This document shows positions 1-10,457 of a stretch of 64,000 bases of DNA, piece after piece (within the stretch, counting starts at the first letter, position 1; every line of letters starts with the position of its first letter). The DNA lies in assembly GCA_037953745.1 (NCBI GenBank), contig JBAKBP010000769.1:191501-255500 (forward strand), in the 5' to 3' direction. Under the pieces are notes generated by a model that was given only the letters and a program-made list of their open reading frames with translations, was not told the origin of the DNA and did no database searches. This DNA is from Lithodes maja (Eukaryota > Arthropoda > Malacostraca > Decapoda > Lithodidae). Made by a program: the position numbers and the translations under genes.

Positions 1-57
1 AGTAACTGCATGTAGAAACATGGAATAAACTGCCAAGTTAATATGAACAGTGTATAT

Positions 58-238
58 AGTAGGGAGAGAGGTATCCCGACCAGGATTCGAACCGACTCAC
101 TCCAGGTAGTTTTGGAAGATTGGGCACTGTATCCACTTGACCATGAGTGGATGATAAAGTGGATAAGTTGCCTAACTCTTCCACAAATACCTGGAGTGAG
201 TGGGCTCACATCCAGGTCAGAATAGCTCCCTCCCAACC
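58..238 (-). repeat. tRNA-derived SINE-like inverted repeat
   Basis: Read on the minus strand, positions 160-60 carry a pol III A-box-like stretch (TGGTCAAGTGG) and a B-box-like GGTTCGAATCC, the spacing of a tRNA head. The same sequence returns in the opposite orientation at about 186-238, so the whole unit is an inverted repeat. No intact acceptor stem can be formed, so it is a tRNA-derived repeat and not a tRNA gene. A related unit lies at 62700-62840. Confidence 0.6.
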
Positions 239-269
239 TGTCCCAAATTATCCTTAGTGTATACTGTAG

Positions 270-362
270 TTGTTGTCGTTCCCTGAGCTGCCTGGCCGAA
301 CAGCCCCGAGTCCCTAAGGAAGGCCATGGCTACGATCGGGCTTTCCCACAGGGCTCTCATGT
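270..362 (-). repeat. Interspersed repeat C, truncated copy
   Basis: A (GTT)n-like start is followed by CTGCCTGGCCGAACAGCCCC and a diverged downstream part. The same sequence occurs at 974-1540 (interrupted), 50695-50940 and, in opposite orientation, 63833-64000. The simple-repeat end suggests a retroposon tail of (AAC)n read on the minus strand. Its class is not known to me. Confidence 0.65.
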
Positions 363-973
363 GTACAGTAACCTCAAAACCTAGTTTTACAGACGTATGA
401 AGGAGTGTTGAACTACAATCAACAAAATTACCACTACTGTGCAGTGAAACAAGTGTTTGAGAAATTTACTGTTAACAAAGACTACCACAAAGTTTAGGAT
501 CTTTGAATTGTTATTTCATAATCATTATGAGTGCTATTGAATCGGCTGATGTGGAGAACTGGCACTTAGTGACAATATACAAATATACAAGAAATAATAT
601 TAATCTCTGTTGATGTATTATCACTATTTTAACTGGTAAAGGAACTCACTGAGATCATTTTACATATATCTATTAGGATTCTTAAAAAAAATATACTTAT
701 AGATAGAAACACCATATCTGTATCCTACACCTTAAGGTGTAAGGTGGTAATGGTCCCAGTGTCGTTCAGTTGTATGTGTGGCACCATAGGTGTTTTTGGC
801 AGCCAGATGTCTTCCTCTGTGGCTCAAATAGGTGGAGTCGGAGTGCCCAGGTGTAGTGAGGGCTCTGATGTGGTAGGATTGTGTTTGGCAAAGTATGGTG
901 ATGATGGCTTAGGCTTGGCAGATTGACAGGTGTGTGTTGCAGGGTGGTTATGGCTGTGTGAATGAGCATTAAT
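363..973. other. No recognised feature
   Basis: AT-rich sequence. The short open frames at 744-926 (plus) and 766-969 (minus) overlap each other and have no recognisable motif, so I do not call them genes. Confidence 0.5.
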
Positions 974-1540
974 AGTAGTCATTCCCTAGGCTGCCTGACC
1001 AAACAACCCCAAGCTCTTAACCCTTCCAGCCCGGCTGTCCTTTTATAAGGACACCGCAGCAGATGGGCAGGATCCCAGGTGTCCTTATAACAGGCAGTAA
1101 GCTTGAAAGCCTATTCAACTTGGTCTGAACGCTGTGCGTCCGACACATGTAAGCAAAGCCGGTCATTGCGTCACCGCACCTCCGAAAACAAGAAGGAGAC
1201 GTCGGATCAATGTTGTTGTTGTATGGTATGACAAAATTAGTGTCTGAAAAGCTCCGATATTGTCAAAATCGCGGCAAAATTCGCTCCACGGAAATAGTCA
1301 TCACAACTGAACCAGTTGACTTACAGAGCTCTACTCAACGCCAGTCTACAGATTGGAAACCGCACTACGTTTAGAGATGCGTGGGAAATTTCTAGTAGTT
1401 AAAATAACAAAGATACGGTAGCCTAGGCCTAGACGTTTTTCAGCCAAATCGCCCGGGTACCCGACACTGTCCTTAGGAGGGCGAGCCCGGGCGGGAAGGG
1501 TTAAGGTAGACCATAGCCGAGACCGGGTATTCCCACAAGG
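974..1540 (-). repeat. Interspersed repeat C, split by a MITE
   Basis: Positions 974-1016 and 1505-1540 together match the repeat seen uninterrupted at 270-362 and 50695-50940 (CTGCCTGACCAAACAACCCC, then CCATAGCCGAGACCGGG). The intervening 480 bp are a TTAA-flanked insertion. Confidence 0.7.
1021..1500. mobile_element. piggyBac-like MITE, 480 bp, TTAA target duplication
   Basis: The element is bounded by TTAA at 1017-1020 and 1501-1504. Its ends are inverted repeats: CCCTTCCAGCCCGG at the left and, read inward from the right, CCCTTCCCGCCCGG. It has no coding capacity. TTAA duplication with termini starting CCC is typical of piggyBac-derived MITEs. The empty site is inferred from other copies of repeat C, which run through this point without interruption. 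Confidence 0.8.
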
Positions 1541-3249
1541 CTCTCAAGGAATGGAATGTATATTGTTTTGTTGGTGTAAGTGGTTATATATTATGCAGTC
1601 TTCCATAATGTGTTTCATAGTGTGCAGTGTTGTGTTACGTCCCGGACGGAGTCATCCAGGCTATTCTGATAACTTAGAAGCGCTGGATGGTGCCCACATC
1701 ACAGCCTAGCCAGGTGGACTCTGTCCTCATGGCAAAGGAGGGTTCTGAGGGATGGACTTCAGGGGGCCGTGCATGTAGCTGAGTGACTGGATGGAGTCTT
1801 TGAGTGACTGGATGGATCGGTGGGTGATTTGAGTGAAAATATGCTACTGGAGGGTGGGCGTGGAGGGAGTGAACACAGTATTTGTGTATTATAACGAGTG
1901 CTAGGTGTTTTGATGTTTCTTGTTGTGGGTGGGTGTTCTGCCATGTAGTGTAGTGGGTGGTGTTGGTTTGTGGAGGCTACAGCGAAGAATTTGAGTGCCT
2001 TTCATATCAAGGTGATCCTTGATTTTGAGGGCTTTGGTTTTCTGTAGGTGTGGTAGCTGTGCAGCCAGCGATTATTTTGAGTTTTTTTTTTCTGTATAGT
2101 CTGTACGGTGTTGTGATGTGTTTCAGTGAGTTAAGAAGCCCAAGCAGGGCTAGTATATTCCATCACTGAATGTATATATTGTTTGTATACTGTGGTGGTA
2201 GTTTCTTTATTATGTCCGATGAGTTAAGGTAGCCAGTGGTACATGAATCACCAGAGATGAGGAGCTATTGGTACATGAAACATGGCGCAAGTGATACATG
2301 AAGTTGCTAAATGGTTGCCCGTATCAGACAAAGCAACAGGTTAACCAGTGGTTCACAAACACATTTGATTACTGCCAGTAATCGACAAAACAATGTTTTC
2401 CTCAGTGGTATTACCAGTACTGGTGCTATTGGTGTCAGTGGTACACAAAACATACAAAGAGCCAAAGAGTGAACTGCTGTCAAGGCCTGATGTGGTGGTA
2501 GTTTTTAGAACTTTATGTTGTCCTGGTGCTCCTGTTCTGAGGCAACAGGGACATAGATGAACAGGGAAATAGGCTGATATGTTGGTTAGTGTAGCATGCA
2601 ACTCTCACATGAAGATCTTGTTATCTGTTGCTAACTATTTCTGTACAGTATTTGACGATGTGTTTCTACTGGAATTAACAAAGAAGGAATGAAGATCATT
2701 TTACAAGAACTTGCATTTTTCTAACCATTTGTTACTCCCAAAACATGATCAAATCTGTAAAACCGAACTTGATTTATGTATGTGAATATTACGGACTAAA
2801 ACAGAAGGGATTCGCCTTGAAGACTGGTTTTGAATGTTCTCTTGTGTGACAAACTCCCTAAACCCTAGTATTTTGGAACTCAGAGAGGGCTTGAGCAAAC
2901 GAGCTGCAAATATTTATACATAAATTATTTACTGGCTGATACTTCCAAAATATTACATATATCATTTCAGTTGCTCCAGTCCTTTTAATTTAAACGAGAT
3001 TGGAAGAAGAGAGTTCTGTACTTATAGTCAACTTAGCCTAAACTAACATAAATTAATAATAATATTGAACTATGTAACCAATGCACAAATTAATACCTGA
3101 GTAATACAGTGATGGATCCTAATAAGGTTAAACCCAGATGAATTCTTATACATTTTAAGTCGTGTGAATCATTATACATTTAAACTTATATCTGAAACAT
3201 CTAGGATAGAACAAAAAATGGTATTGTTTCGTTTGGGTTCGATGGTGAT
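1541..3249. other. No recognised feature
   Basis: Mixed-composition sequence. Short open frames such as 1759-1944 and 2353-2601 (both minus) show no domain or codon pattern that supports a gene. I see no tRNA, repeat array or promoter with a downstream gene here. Confidence 0.5.
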
Positions 3250-3253
3250 TTAA

Positions 3254-3563
3254 GCCCACTTCACCCTCGTGATTAGCCCCTTTATTATTCAGATTTTAAG
3301 ACCTATCGCCTCTTTTCTTTGTCAATATTAAGACCTTGTGTGTCAATTTTTTCCCTGGCGAGCGATCGCGAGCCTGTAATTTAGGAGGACCGGGAATTGT
3401 TTTGGTAGAAAAATGTACAAGTATATCTTGAATGGGAATCCTGGGTTTATTTATTTATTGATTTTTGTATTTTATATATTTGTTTTTGTTTTAAGTTTGA
3501 TGGAGGTCTAGAGAGCAAACTAGAAAACAAGATAAAATCGACCAACATATGAACCATCCCCCC
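3254..3563. mobile_element. TTAA-flanked non-autonomous element (family T), copy 1
   Basis: The unit lies between TTAA at 3250-3253 and 3564-3567. Its inside carries the family's internal blocks: a line of 'TTAAGACCT...CGCC' motifs, 'TCAATATTAAGACC', 'CCTGGCGAGCGATCGCGAGC' and 'GATGGAGGTCTAGAGAGCAAA'. The left terminus has decayed from the family consensus. Confidence 0.6.
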
Positions 3564-3567
3564 TTAA

Positions 3568-4422
3568 CCCTTAATTAGCAGCGAGCAACATAAGTCGAGT
3601 TAAATAAAGCTGGACTATGTGGCGGTGCTCGACATAATATATCGTGTGGCAATTTCAGCACGTAATGTGGCTGAGAGAGAGAGACAAGTGGTGGCAGGAG
3701 AGTAGCGAGCGTATGACTGCTCCAGACCACCGCGGCGAACCTACTGACACGAATCCCACCTCCTCCCTCCCTCTCTCACTCGCTATATACGGAATTGTAT
3801 GGGGAAAGTGCCTAATTACATGCTTTTTGCACTCGCGTTGCACGGTTATTGCAAGAAAACTAGCCATCATAAAAGGATCGTTATGGTGTCATTCGAAAGC
3901 TCTGTTTATGCCCTTTCAGGGATAGATACTTGTTTTACGTTCTGGGTCTTATTTAGGCATGAAAATGATCACGTAAACAGCCCTATTTTGGCTAAAAACA
4001 CCCCGCTGGGCGGTACATATAAATAAACCGCATAGGCCGCTCGTAAGGTGTTAAAGAGCTGTAACATTATTAGTGCTCATGACTGAACAGTTGGCCATAT
4101 TAATTATTCATATACACTCCATATTTTTATGTATAGAAGGAAAATTATTATGATTGAATTATAAGTATATTTTCTTATGGTTTATGTACTATAGGTAGCG
4201 TCAGCGAATTTTACAATAATCTTGACCATGTAACTTCTTATAACTCGAAATGAATGAAAGCAATCAGGCTGACGTTTCTATCATTTGGGAAGAGTCCACC
4301 AGGAAATAGGTGTGGATGTTTACAGCCAGTTTGTTCTAGGCCTTTTTGAGTTACAGAGGGGTCAGGGATCAAGATTATTGTCAAGTTCTTTGGCGCTACC
4401 TATAGTTAAACAATATGACCCA
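3568..4422. other. No recognised gene
   Basis: Contains three overlapping open frames of 71-93 codons on both strands around 3644-4026, none with a recognisable domain. The ends (TTAACCC near 3564 and GGTGTTAA near 4050) hint at a further TTAA element, but the inverted match is too weak to call. Confidence 0.4.
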
Positions 4423-4426
4423 TTAA

Positions 4427-4622
4427 CCAATTATGTACCGACGCTGTTCTTCTAAAAACAAATCTGTCTACTATTAGACGATTCTATTCATTTTAAAAGG
4501 GCCTCCAGCAATTAACAGGCTTTGAACTGTTTCATGTAACCCTTTTAGTATCAGAGACACTTCTTAAACTGCATAAATATAGCTTGATTAAATGATAAAA
4601 GACGTTGCCGGTACAGAAGGGG
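4427..4622. mobile_element. MITE with TTAA flanks (family P), 196 bp
   Basis: Bounded by TTAA at 4423-4426 and 4623-4626. The right end, read inward, is CCCCTTCTGTACCGGCAACG; the left end carries the related GTACCGACG a few bases in. The same right end (GACGTCGCCGGTACA) is seen near 35930-35952 and at 51150-51172, so this is a repeated family. Confidence 0.65.
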
Positions 4623-4757
4623 TTAACGGTTTTATAGCCAATTTTTCTTGTAAGTCAATCACACTATGTTTCCTTCCATACATAAAGTCATGGCGTGGAT
4701 ACAAACTAATGTGGCTGACTGTACATGTGGGGAGCCAATGTGATGACCAGCTATTAA

Positions 4758-5065
4758 AGGGGAGATGGGCCCCTTTCTCCTTAGTGTTTAGCTCCATTAG
4801 TTTTGAGATTTTAAGATGCTTGCCCCATTAGTTTATCGATTTTAAGACCTTTCGCCCCATTTCTTTGTCAATATTAAGACCTTTCGTGCCCTTTAGGTAT
4901 CGATTTTTTCCTAGCGAGCGATAGCGACCCTGTAATTTTGGAGGAACCGGAAGAACTATCTAATTGATGTTTTTTTGTCTTTTACGTTTGATGGAGGTCT
5001 TGGGAGGAAATTAAAATTTATATGAATTATACAAAAATATACCCCAAAAAATAACCACTGTCCCC
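4758..5065. mobile_element. TTAA-flanked non-autonomous element (family T), copy 2
   Basis: Bounded by TTAA at 4754-4757 and 5066-5069. It carries the family's ordered internal motifs: 'CTCCTTAGTGTTTAGC', 'TTAAGACCTTTCGCCCC', 'CCTAGCGAGCGATAGCGA' and 'GATGGAGGTCTTGGGAGG', ending in GTCCCC before TTAA. Confidence 0.7.
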
Positions 5066-5339
5066 TTAATATGATATGTTAACCCAGGACGCACTTATCC
5101 ATAGCATGTTGGTATTTTGGCTACCATTAGATGATTTTACCAAGATTTGAAAGGATCAGTGGAAGCAAAAGGATTAATTGGAGTTTAAGGATTGCTTGAG
5201 ATAAGTTTGACCCCTCTGATTTCTCGAGATCCTTCCTAAGCTGCACACAGTCGTCTACAGTTTGCCAAAATAAACTGCTACACCGCGTCACAATCCTCAA
5301 GGGGGTAATGAACTGACCCATTTTGGTAGGAATGTTTCT
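5066..5339. other. Possible MITE remnant, otherwise unannotated
   Basis: A TTAACCCAGGACG start at about 5090 and the block 'GGCTACCATTAGATGAT' resemble the inside of the MITE at 51808-52017 (GGTTACCATTAGTCGAT). No matching right end is visible. Confidence 0.35.
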
Positions 5340-5406
5340 GGATAATAAATATATAATGTACATATACAGTATTATATACTGTATATACAGTATATATATC
5401 TATGTA

Positions 5407-5437
<31 letters not shown>

Positions 5438-5559
5438 ATATATATATATATATTATATACATGTATATATATACAGTATATATATTATATACATGTATAT
5501 ATATATATATATATGTATATATACAGTATATATATATATATATATAAATTATATATACC

Positions 5560-5606
<47 letters not shown>
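5340..5606. repeat. Composite microsatellite, (TA)n, (TC)n and TATAC motifs
   Basis: About 265 bp of TA-rich tracts with an inner (TC)n run at about 5408-5430 and recurring TATACAGTATA units. It directly abuts the 3' end of a LINE B copy that starts at 5607. Frames that read Tyr-Ile or Ser-Leu repeats here are artefacts. Confidence 0.95.
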
Positions 5607-5609
<3 letters not shown>

Positions 5610-5807
5610 TGTTCTATGTGATTGAGGGAAGCAAAAGGCAGAACTGCCTATAGTGAGTGCCTGCCCCATAGTTGAAAGACTGACAGGACCAAAATTAAGG
5701 GACGTTCGGGCCAAAATGCCTGGACACACAGAGTTTGAATCAATTTAAGTAATAGGAAGAGGGAAAAACTGATTCTGGGAGAGTTCCAGAGCTCAGCTGT
5801 TGAGTAG

Positions 5808-7463
5808 TACAAAGGAAGTACAAAGGAAATCAAGCAACAACAGATCTAGTGACCCTTCTAGGCTGCTTGTCCTCCAAAACACTGAAGATCAAGTGTCCAA
5901 ACAATGGTTTAGAGTGGGTAAGGGAACATTGGAAAGGGAACTACTGCCCTGGAACTAATGTCCGTGGCAGGATTAGGAAGTTAGTAGGGGACATATGGGT
6001 TAGTAACTGAGGGGAGGATAAAATAAAGTTATTCATTTACAAACGCAGTCAGTCGCGGGTTTGATGCGAGATATTTGTCTAGGCGGAATTTAAATGAATC
6101 AACGGTGCTGCAGTCTATAACGTCTCGGGGAAGCCCATTCCACAAGTTGACAACTCGATTGAAGAAGAAATTCTTAGATTCGTGTGAGTTAAAAGATTTA
6201 CCAATAATTTTGCAACCGTTTCCCCGCGTGTAATTAGATTGGTCGATAGTGAAGTACTTACTACAGTTCATATTGTCGATGCCTTTGATGATTTTGAACA
6301 CTTGAATTAAGTCACCTCTTAATCTGCGCTGGGTTAAAGGAAATAGATTTAATTCTCTAAGACGCTCTTCGTATGGTTTGTTCTTTAGGCTAGGTATCAT
6401 TTTGGTAACTCTACGTTGAACTCGTTCTAGCTTGTTTATATCTTTTTGGTAATAAGGGCACCAGCATTGAACGCAGTATTCCAGAAGAGGGCGGACTAAG
6501 GAATTGTAAAGGGTTAGGATTACGTCTTTGGATTTATGCTCAAATGATTTGCCTATAAAGCCAATTATTTTGTTTGCCTTCTTAACAACTTCTGAACATT
6601 GTTGACTCGGTTTTAGGTTACTCGATATTGTTACTCCCAGATCGGTTTCTCTGTTTACATTCTTAAGCTGAGTGCCATTCATCGAATAGTTTGCTTTCTC
6701 ATTTAGGTATCCGATATGTAGTACTTTACATTTATTTGCATTGAAACTCATTTGCCAAATTTGGGCCCAATGTGACAATTTATCTAGATTGTGTTGCATA
6801 TCGTCAACTTGATCTTTTGAGAGTACGCTATTTGCAATTTTTGTATCGTCAGCAAATTTTGAGATTGTACAGGTGAGACCCTCATCTATGTCGTTGATGT
6901 AAATTAGAAAGAGAATTGGTCCTAGTACCGATCCCTGGGGTACCCCGCTACTTACATTGGTCCATTTAGATGCCTTACCGTTTATGACTACTCTTTGCTT
7001 TCTGTCGCTGAGCCAATTTTCTATCCATTTCAACACACCGTCTTGTATTCCATGCACTTTTAGTTTTAGCAGTAAACGTTTGTGGGGAACTTTGTCAAAG
7101 GTCTTTTGAAAATCAAGGTATATAATATCTACAGCTTTACTCTCATCGTAGAGGTTGAGGATATCGTGGAAGAAGTCTAAGAGGTTTGTTAAACAGGAAC
7201 GTTTTTTACGAAAGCCGTGTTGAGTATCTTTAAGCATGTTATTTTCCTCTAAGTGATTTACGAGTCTGTCTCTTATGACCGTTTCTAGCATTTTACATAC
7301 AACTGAGGTTAAGCTAATTGGACGATAGTTACTGGGTAGGGATTTGCTGCCTTTTTTGAATATCGGTGTTACGTTGGCTATCTTCCACTGATCAGGCATA
7401 GTTCCAGACTGCAAGGATTTATTGAATAGTAATGTCAGTGGTTTGGAGAGCTCATCCTTGGCT
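5808..7463 (-). mobile_element. CR1-type LINE (CR1-A), copy 1, 5' truncated
   Basis: The 3' end on the minus strand is the short tandem tail TTTCCTTTGTACTTCC followed by TTTGTA, shared by all CR1-A copies here. A ~200-bp 3' UTR (5825-6028) precedes the RT ORF. The left and right flanks together rebuild LINE B, with a target duplication of only 2-3 bp (TAG). About 1.65 kb long, truncated inside the RT domain. Confidence 0.85.
6029..7463 (-). pseudogene. CR1-A ORF2, reverse transcriptase part (5' truncated)
   Basis: This is the C-terminal part of a non-LTR pol protein. In order it shows the RT start (ANVTPIFKKG), NYRPISLTS, the QHGFRKKRSC block, the YLDFQKTFD block with the first catalytic Asp, GVPQGSVLGPILFLIYIND, and FADDTKIA, the catalytic motif. 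The C-terminal thumb region ends in NPRLTAFVNE and a stop at 6029. The frame is uninterrupted, but it starts inside RT because of 5' truncation and then reads on into LINE B up to 7720, which is not part of the protein. The apurinic endonuclease and ORF1 are missing, so this copy cannot move by itself. Two other copies lie at 23204-26029 and 39060-41859. Confidence 0.9.
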
Positions 7464-7989
7464 AGAAGAAAGTTTGAGAGTAACGTTTCACTCTTGGGTT
7501 GGAGAGTTACACACAGAGTTGGGATGGGATTGAGTAGCAAGACGGGTACCATGTGCCCTACATAAAGGAGGTGGTATACACTGGGAAAGATCTGAGGAAC
7601 ACTGATTATTATAGTAGCGATAGAATAGCGAGAGAGATGCAACATTGCGGAGGAGAGAGAGAGATTGCAGAGAGTTGGTGAGTGGACGGGAGTTAATGAT
7701 ACGAAAGGTCTTACTTTCAACTTTGTCTAGGAGTGCGGTGTGAGAGGAACCTTCCCACACATGTGAACAATACTCAATACAAGGACGCACTATGCCCCTG
7801 TACAGAGCAAGAAGCTGTGCAGGGGTAAAGAACCCCCTAAGGCGGTTGATCACACCCAGCTTCTGGGAGGCTGCCTTAGCAAGACTGGTAATATGGTCTT
7901 TCCAAATGAGAGCAGAAGAAAAGGAGACACTAAGTATATTGAGAGAAGATGAAGGATTAATTATTATATTGTTGAAGAATAAGGGATAA

Positions 7990-8424
7990 AAGTATGGTAT
8001 TAAAATTTAATTTTCGTAACAAGGTTGTCAATACGGTACTTTCCCGTTATCAATGTACAATCAAAGCTGAAGATTGCAGAGTAAACACCGTAAACTTCAT
8101 CGACTTCCTTTCACCTTCGTATAATCGACAGCCAAATGTTTTTGTTTTATTTACTAAGGGATTAGTACTCAACTAGCGGGGGTGTGGGGGCAGCAGCCCC
8201 CACCCATAATACTAGGTTAGGTTAGGTAAGGTAGTTAGGTTAGGCTAATGTCTTTTCAAATCACTATCTGGGGCGTGTCTCAACATCGATCAATAGGCCT
8301 AATGGGGATAATAGGGTTTCCCGAGATTTATAATTAATTACAAACACTATATATTGATGCAAATGAACAATTTCTTTTATAAAAAACACTCGGAAAATTT
8401 GTGGTATTAAAATAACATTTTTCC
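7990..8424. other. Unannotated, with a short TTAGG-like tract
   Basis: Mostly unique-looking AT-rich DNA. A G-rich hairpin (GTGGGGGC-AGCA-GCCCCCAC near 8184-8203) and the tract at 8212-8244 are the only structured parts. Confidence 0.5.
8212..8244 (+). repeat. Short interstitial telomere-like TTAGG tract
   Basis: The stretch reads as about six imperfect TTAGG units (TAGGTTAGGTTAGGTAAGG and so on). TTAGG is the usual arthropod telomere repeat. At 33 bp it may be chance or a scar of end repair. Confidence 0.5.
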
Positions 8425-8607
8425 CATTGTACTGAAATCATTGTTATACATACAGTACTGTATTTATTATCAGGTACTCCTGGTAACATTGTACTGTAAT
8501 CATTGTTATACCTACAGTACTGTATTTATTATCAGGTACTCCTGGTAACATTGTACTGTAATAATTGTTATACATACAGTACTGTATTTATTATCAGGTA
8601 CTCCTGG
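8425..8607. repeat. 62-bp tandem repeat, 2.9 copies
   Basis: Units start with CATTGTACTG at 8425, 8487 and 8549 and end with CAGGTACTCCTGGTAA. The third unit is cut off seven bases short by the 5' LTR of Gypsy element 1 at 8608. Confidence 0.9.
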
Positions 8608-9044
8608 TGTGACGCATGCCGAGTATGAGCATGCTGTACAGAACGCTCAGTCAGGCCCCACTCTCGCTAGGATCGTCAGGGCAGGAACTTTGGCTGTAGT
8701 CTGTGTAGAGTTTCCTAACTCAGTTTATGTGAACCGTTGTACTATAAGTATTATAATTATGTATTTTGTTTTCTTCTAAGTCAACGAGTTCTATTTTAAA
8801 TCATTAGTTATAAGTGTTGTGTGTGGGACTTATTGGTAATGATGAGAGGAGAGAGAGTGCGTAACGGGGGGAACAGTGAGTGCACCACGCGGGCAGGTAG
8901 GCCTAATTCCCTCCTCCCTCCTCCCTTCCTCCCTCTCAGTGCGTGGGAAATCCTTTGTCGATCCCAGATTGAGGGAGAATATGACGTCATGATTGCCAGT
9001 GGGCGGTCCTTAAGTAGTTTGAGATATGCCGCTAGAGGGCCGAG

Positions 9045-9090
9045 TATAAAAAGAGAGGTTCTTGCCACCATTCTTCAGAACTCATCAGGC
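9045..9090 (+). promoter_or_regulatory. LTR core promoter (TATA box and initiator)
   Basis: TATAAAAAG at 9045-9053 is followed about 29 bases downstream by TCAGAAC (9075), an initiator-like start. The same site is at 15349 in the 3' LTR. Transcription would begin about 470 bp into the LTR, leaving a leader of roughly 1.4 kb of R-U5. Confidence 0.7.
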
Positions 9091-9515
9091 AGAGCGACTT
9101 CTCATATCCCTTGCAACTATCCATATTCTTCCGACTGATGTGAACTTTCTCTACTCTCTGAACAGCCTATCTTCTTCTCTTCTCGTCCCTTTTTAACCAA
9201 TGACCCCTTTGGTGCAGATTCAGTCAGCCAAAGTATTATCGCTTGAGTTCTCACGAGATAAGTGCCTGTTAGATAGCCTATTTTTGGAAGGGTTAACTAG
9301 AATAGGATTGATTGATGTTTGTTGCACTCGTATATGCATTTCCCTGTGTGCGATTATTCATGTTCCTGTTTTCTGCTGGTTTAGGCAATGCTAGACTGGG
9401 ATAGGGTTTCTGAGTTGTGATTTCCTATGAGTACTAGGTTGCGGTTGAACCAGTACAATTGCAACGGAGACGTGGAACGCCTAGGTGGTCTTTCTGACTG
9501 TGTACCGTGGGAGTT

Positions 9516-9568
9516 TAGCACTGTGTTGCGAGTGAGGGCTTTTGCCTCTGCCACCCAACACTGTGCTA
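9516..9568 (+). promoter_or_regulatory. Conserved leader hairpin HP1 (element 1)
   Basis: TAGCACTGTGTTG at the left pairs with CAACACTGTGCTA at the right in 12 of 13 positions, with an inner GAGGGC-TTTT-GCCTC stem. Element 2 forms the same shape at 20046-20096 with changed sequence. Confidence 0.65.
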
Positions 9569-9600
9569 TCTCATTTGCTTGACTTTGAGAGGATCGCCAG

Positions 9601-9633
9601 GAGAGAACCAGATACTAGTGATCTGGATCTCTC
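9601..9633 (+). promoter_or_regulatory. Conserved leader hairpin HP2 with palindromic loop (element 1)
   Basis: GAGAGA, an A·A mismatch, CCAGAT, a 7-base loop ACTAGTG, then ATCTGG, A, TCTCTC. The loop contains the self-complementary hexamer ACTAGT. Element 2 (20129-20161) has the same stem lengths and mismatch position with three compensatory pair changes. Confidence 0.7.
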
Positions 9634-10457
9634 AAGAGAGCATCCCGTCAATTAACGTAATTTGGCCGCACAGTCTTAAGGACCTCGCTAGGCTACGAGC
9701 CGCTTGCTCAGCCATTGTCTCTTAACCTTATGTATCCCAGCTAGACTTTGCTCGACCAGCAGATACAGCATAGTATTGAAGCTTCTCCTTATGTATATTA
9801 TTGTTTATGCACTATTGATTTCATGTGTGGCACGCTTAGCTACTTCAGAGATTAGTGGCCCACGAGCACAATCTTAGTAGGCTATTGCCAGTGCATTGTC
9901 GGAGTACTTCTTCTTAATGTTTGCCATATCCTATTGCTTATTCTTATAATTCTTCTTATGTCAATTTAAAGCCTTTAATTACCAGTGAGTTATTCATTAA
10001 ATTGCTGTTCAAAATCCGATACTTACTTCTTATGAGTATTCGAGAAGCATCTAACTTATCAGAAGATTCCTTGCTTGATGCTCGAGGACTATTGTTAACG
10101 TAACGTAATAGTGCCGATCCGAAGTAGAGGGTGGAGGACTTCTTAAGTTCTTAGTTCAAGGGTGGATTACTTCGGCTTCGGCCAACACTATTCTTTAGTG
10201 TTGTAGTACTTTCTTCTTTGTTTGATTGTTGACCAGACTAGATAACTCCCGTCTAGTTATTAGTCTGTTGTGTGAAACGCTAGTACCGAGTTCTTGTATA
10301 CCCCGTTATAGCAGATAGAACTCTTGGAGTGTAGTGGCGTTTTTTGTTCGGCTGGCAGTACTCTGGGGTTGGGATCGTGTGTTTCCGTTGTGGCAGCGAG
10401 CCATACTCGAGTCCTGTGTAAGAGCCCTAGTGTACCCGAGTGCCCGGTCGTAACAAA

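Larger units (their letters stand above)
5607..7989 (-). mobile_element. LINE B (Jockey/I-like) 5'-truncated copy, split
   Basis: Minus-strand 3' part of the LINE that is better preserved at 47996-50602. The 3' UTR lies at 5607-5807 and the end of the RT ORF at 7464-7989. A CR1-A LINE at 5808-7463 separates the two halves. The ORF part encodes the family's C-terminal block (motifs LALYRGIVRP, IEYCSHVW, SRPLTNSLQSLSL) and contains frameshifts. The 5' end is truncated near 7989. Confidence 0.85.
8608..10455 (+). repeat. 5' LTR of Gypsy element 1
   Basis: Starts TGTGACGCATGCC and ends GGTCGTAACA. It matches 14912-16759 almost throughout; a cluster of differences lies in the stretch following CAGCCATTGT (9712-9775 versus 16015-16080). 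It is long for a Gypsy LTR and contains a TATA box and a long transcribed leader. Confidence 0.95.

Noticed and set aside
744..969. Small host genes on both strands
   Set aside because: Overlapping frames without domains; open-frame length is within chance.
3568..4053. A further TTAA transposon between TTAACCC and GGTGTTAA
   Set aside because: The inverted ends match only loosely (CCTTA..GCGAGC) and no second copy is seen.
8178..8215. Helitron 3' end (GC hairpin followed by CTAG)
   Set aside because: The hairpin and CTRR-like end are there, but the base after CTAG is G, not T, and no 5' TC end or second copy is visible.
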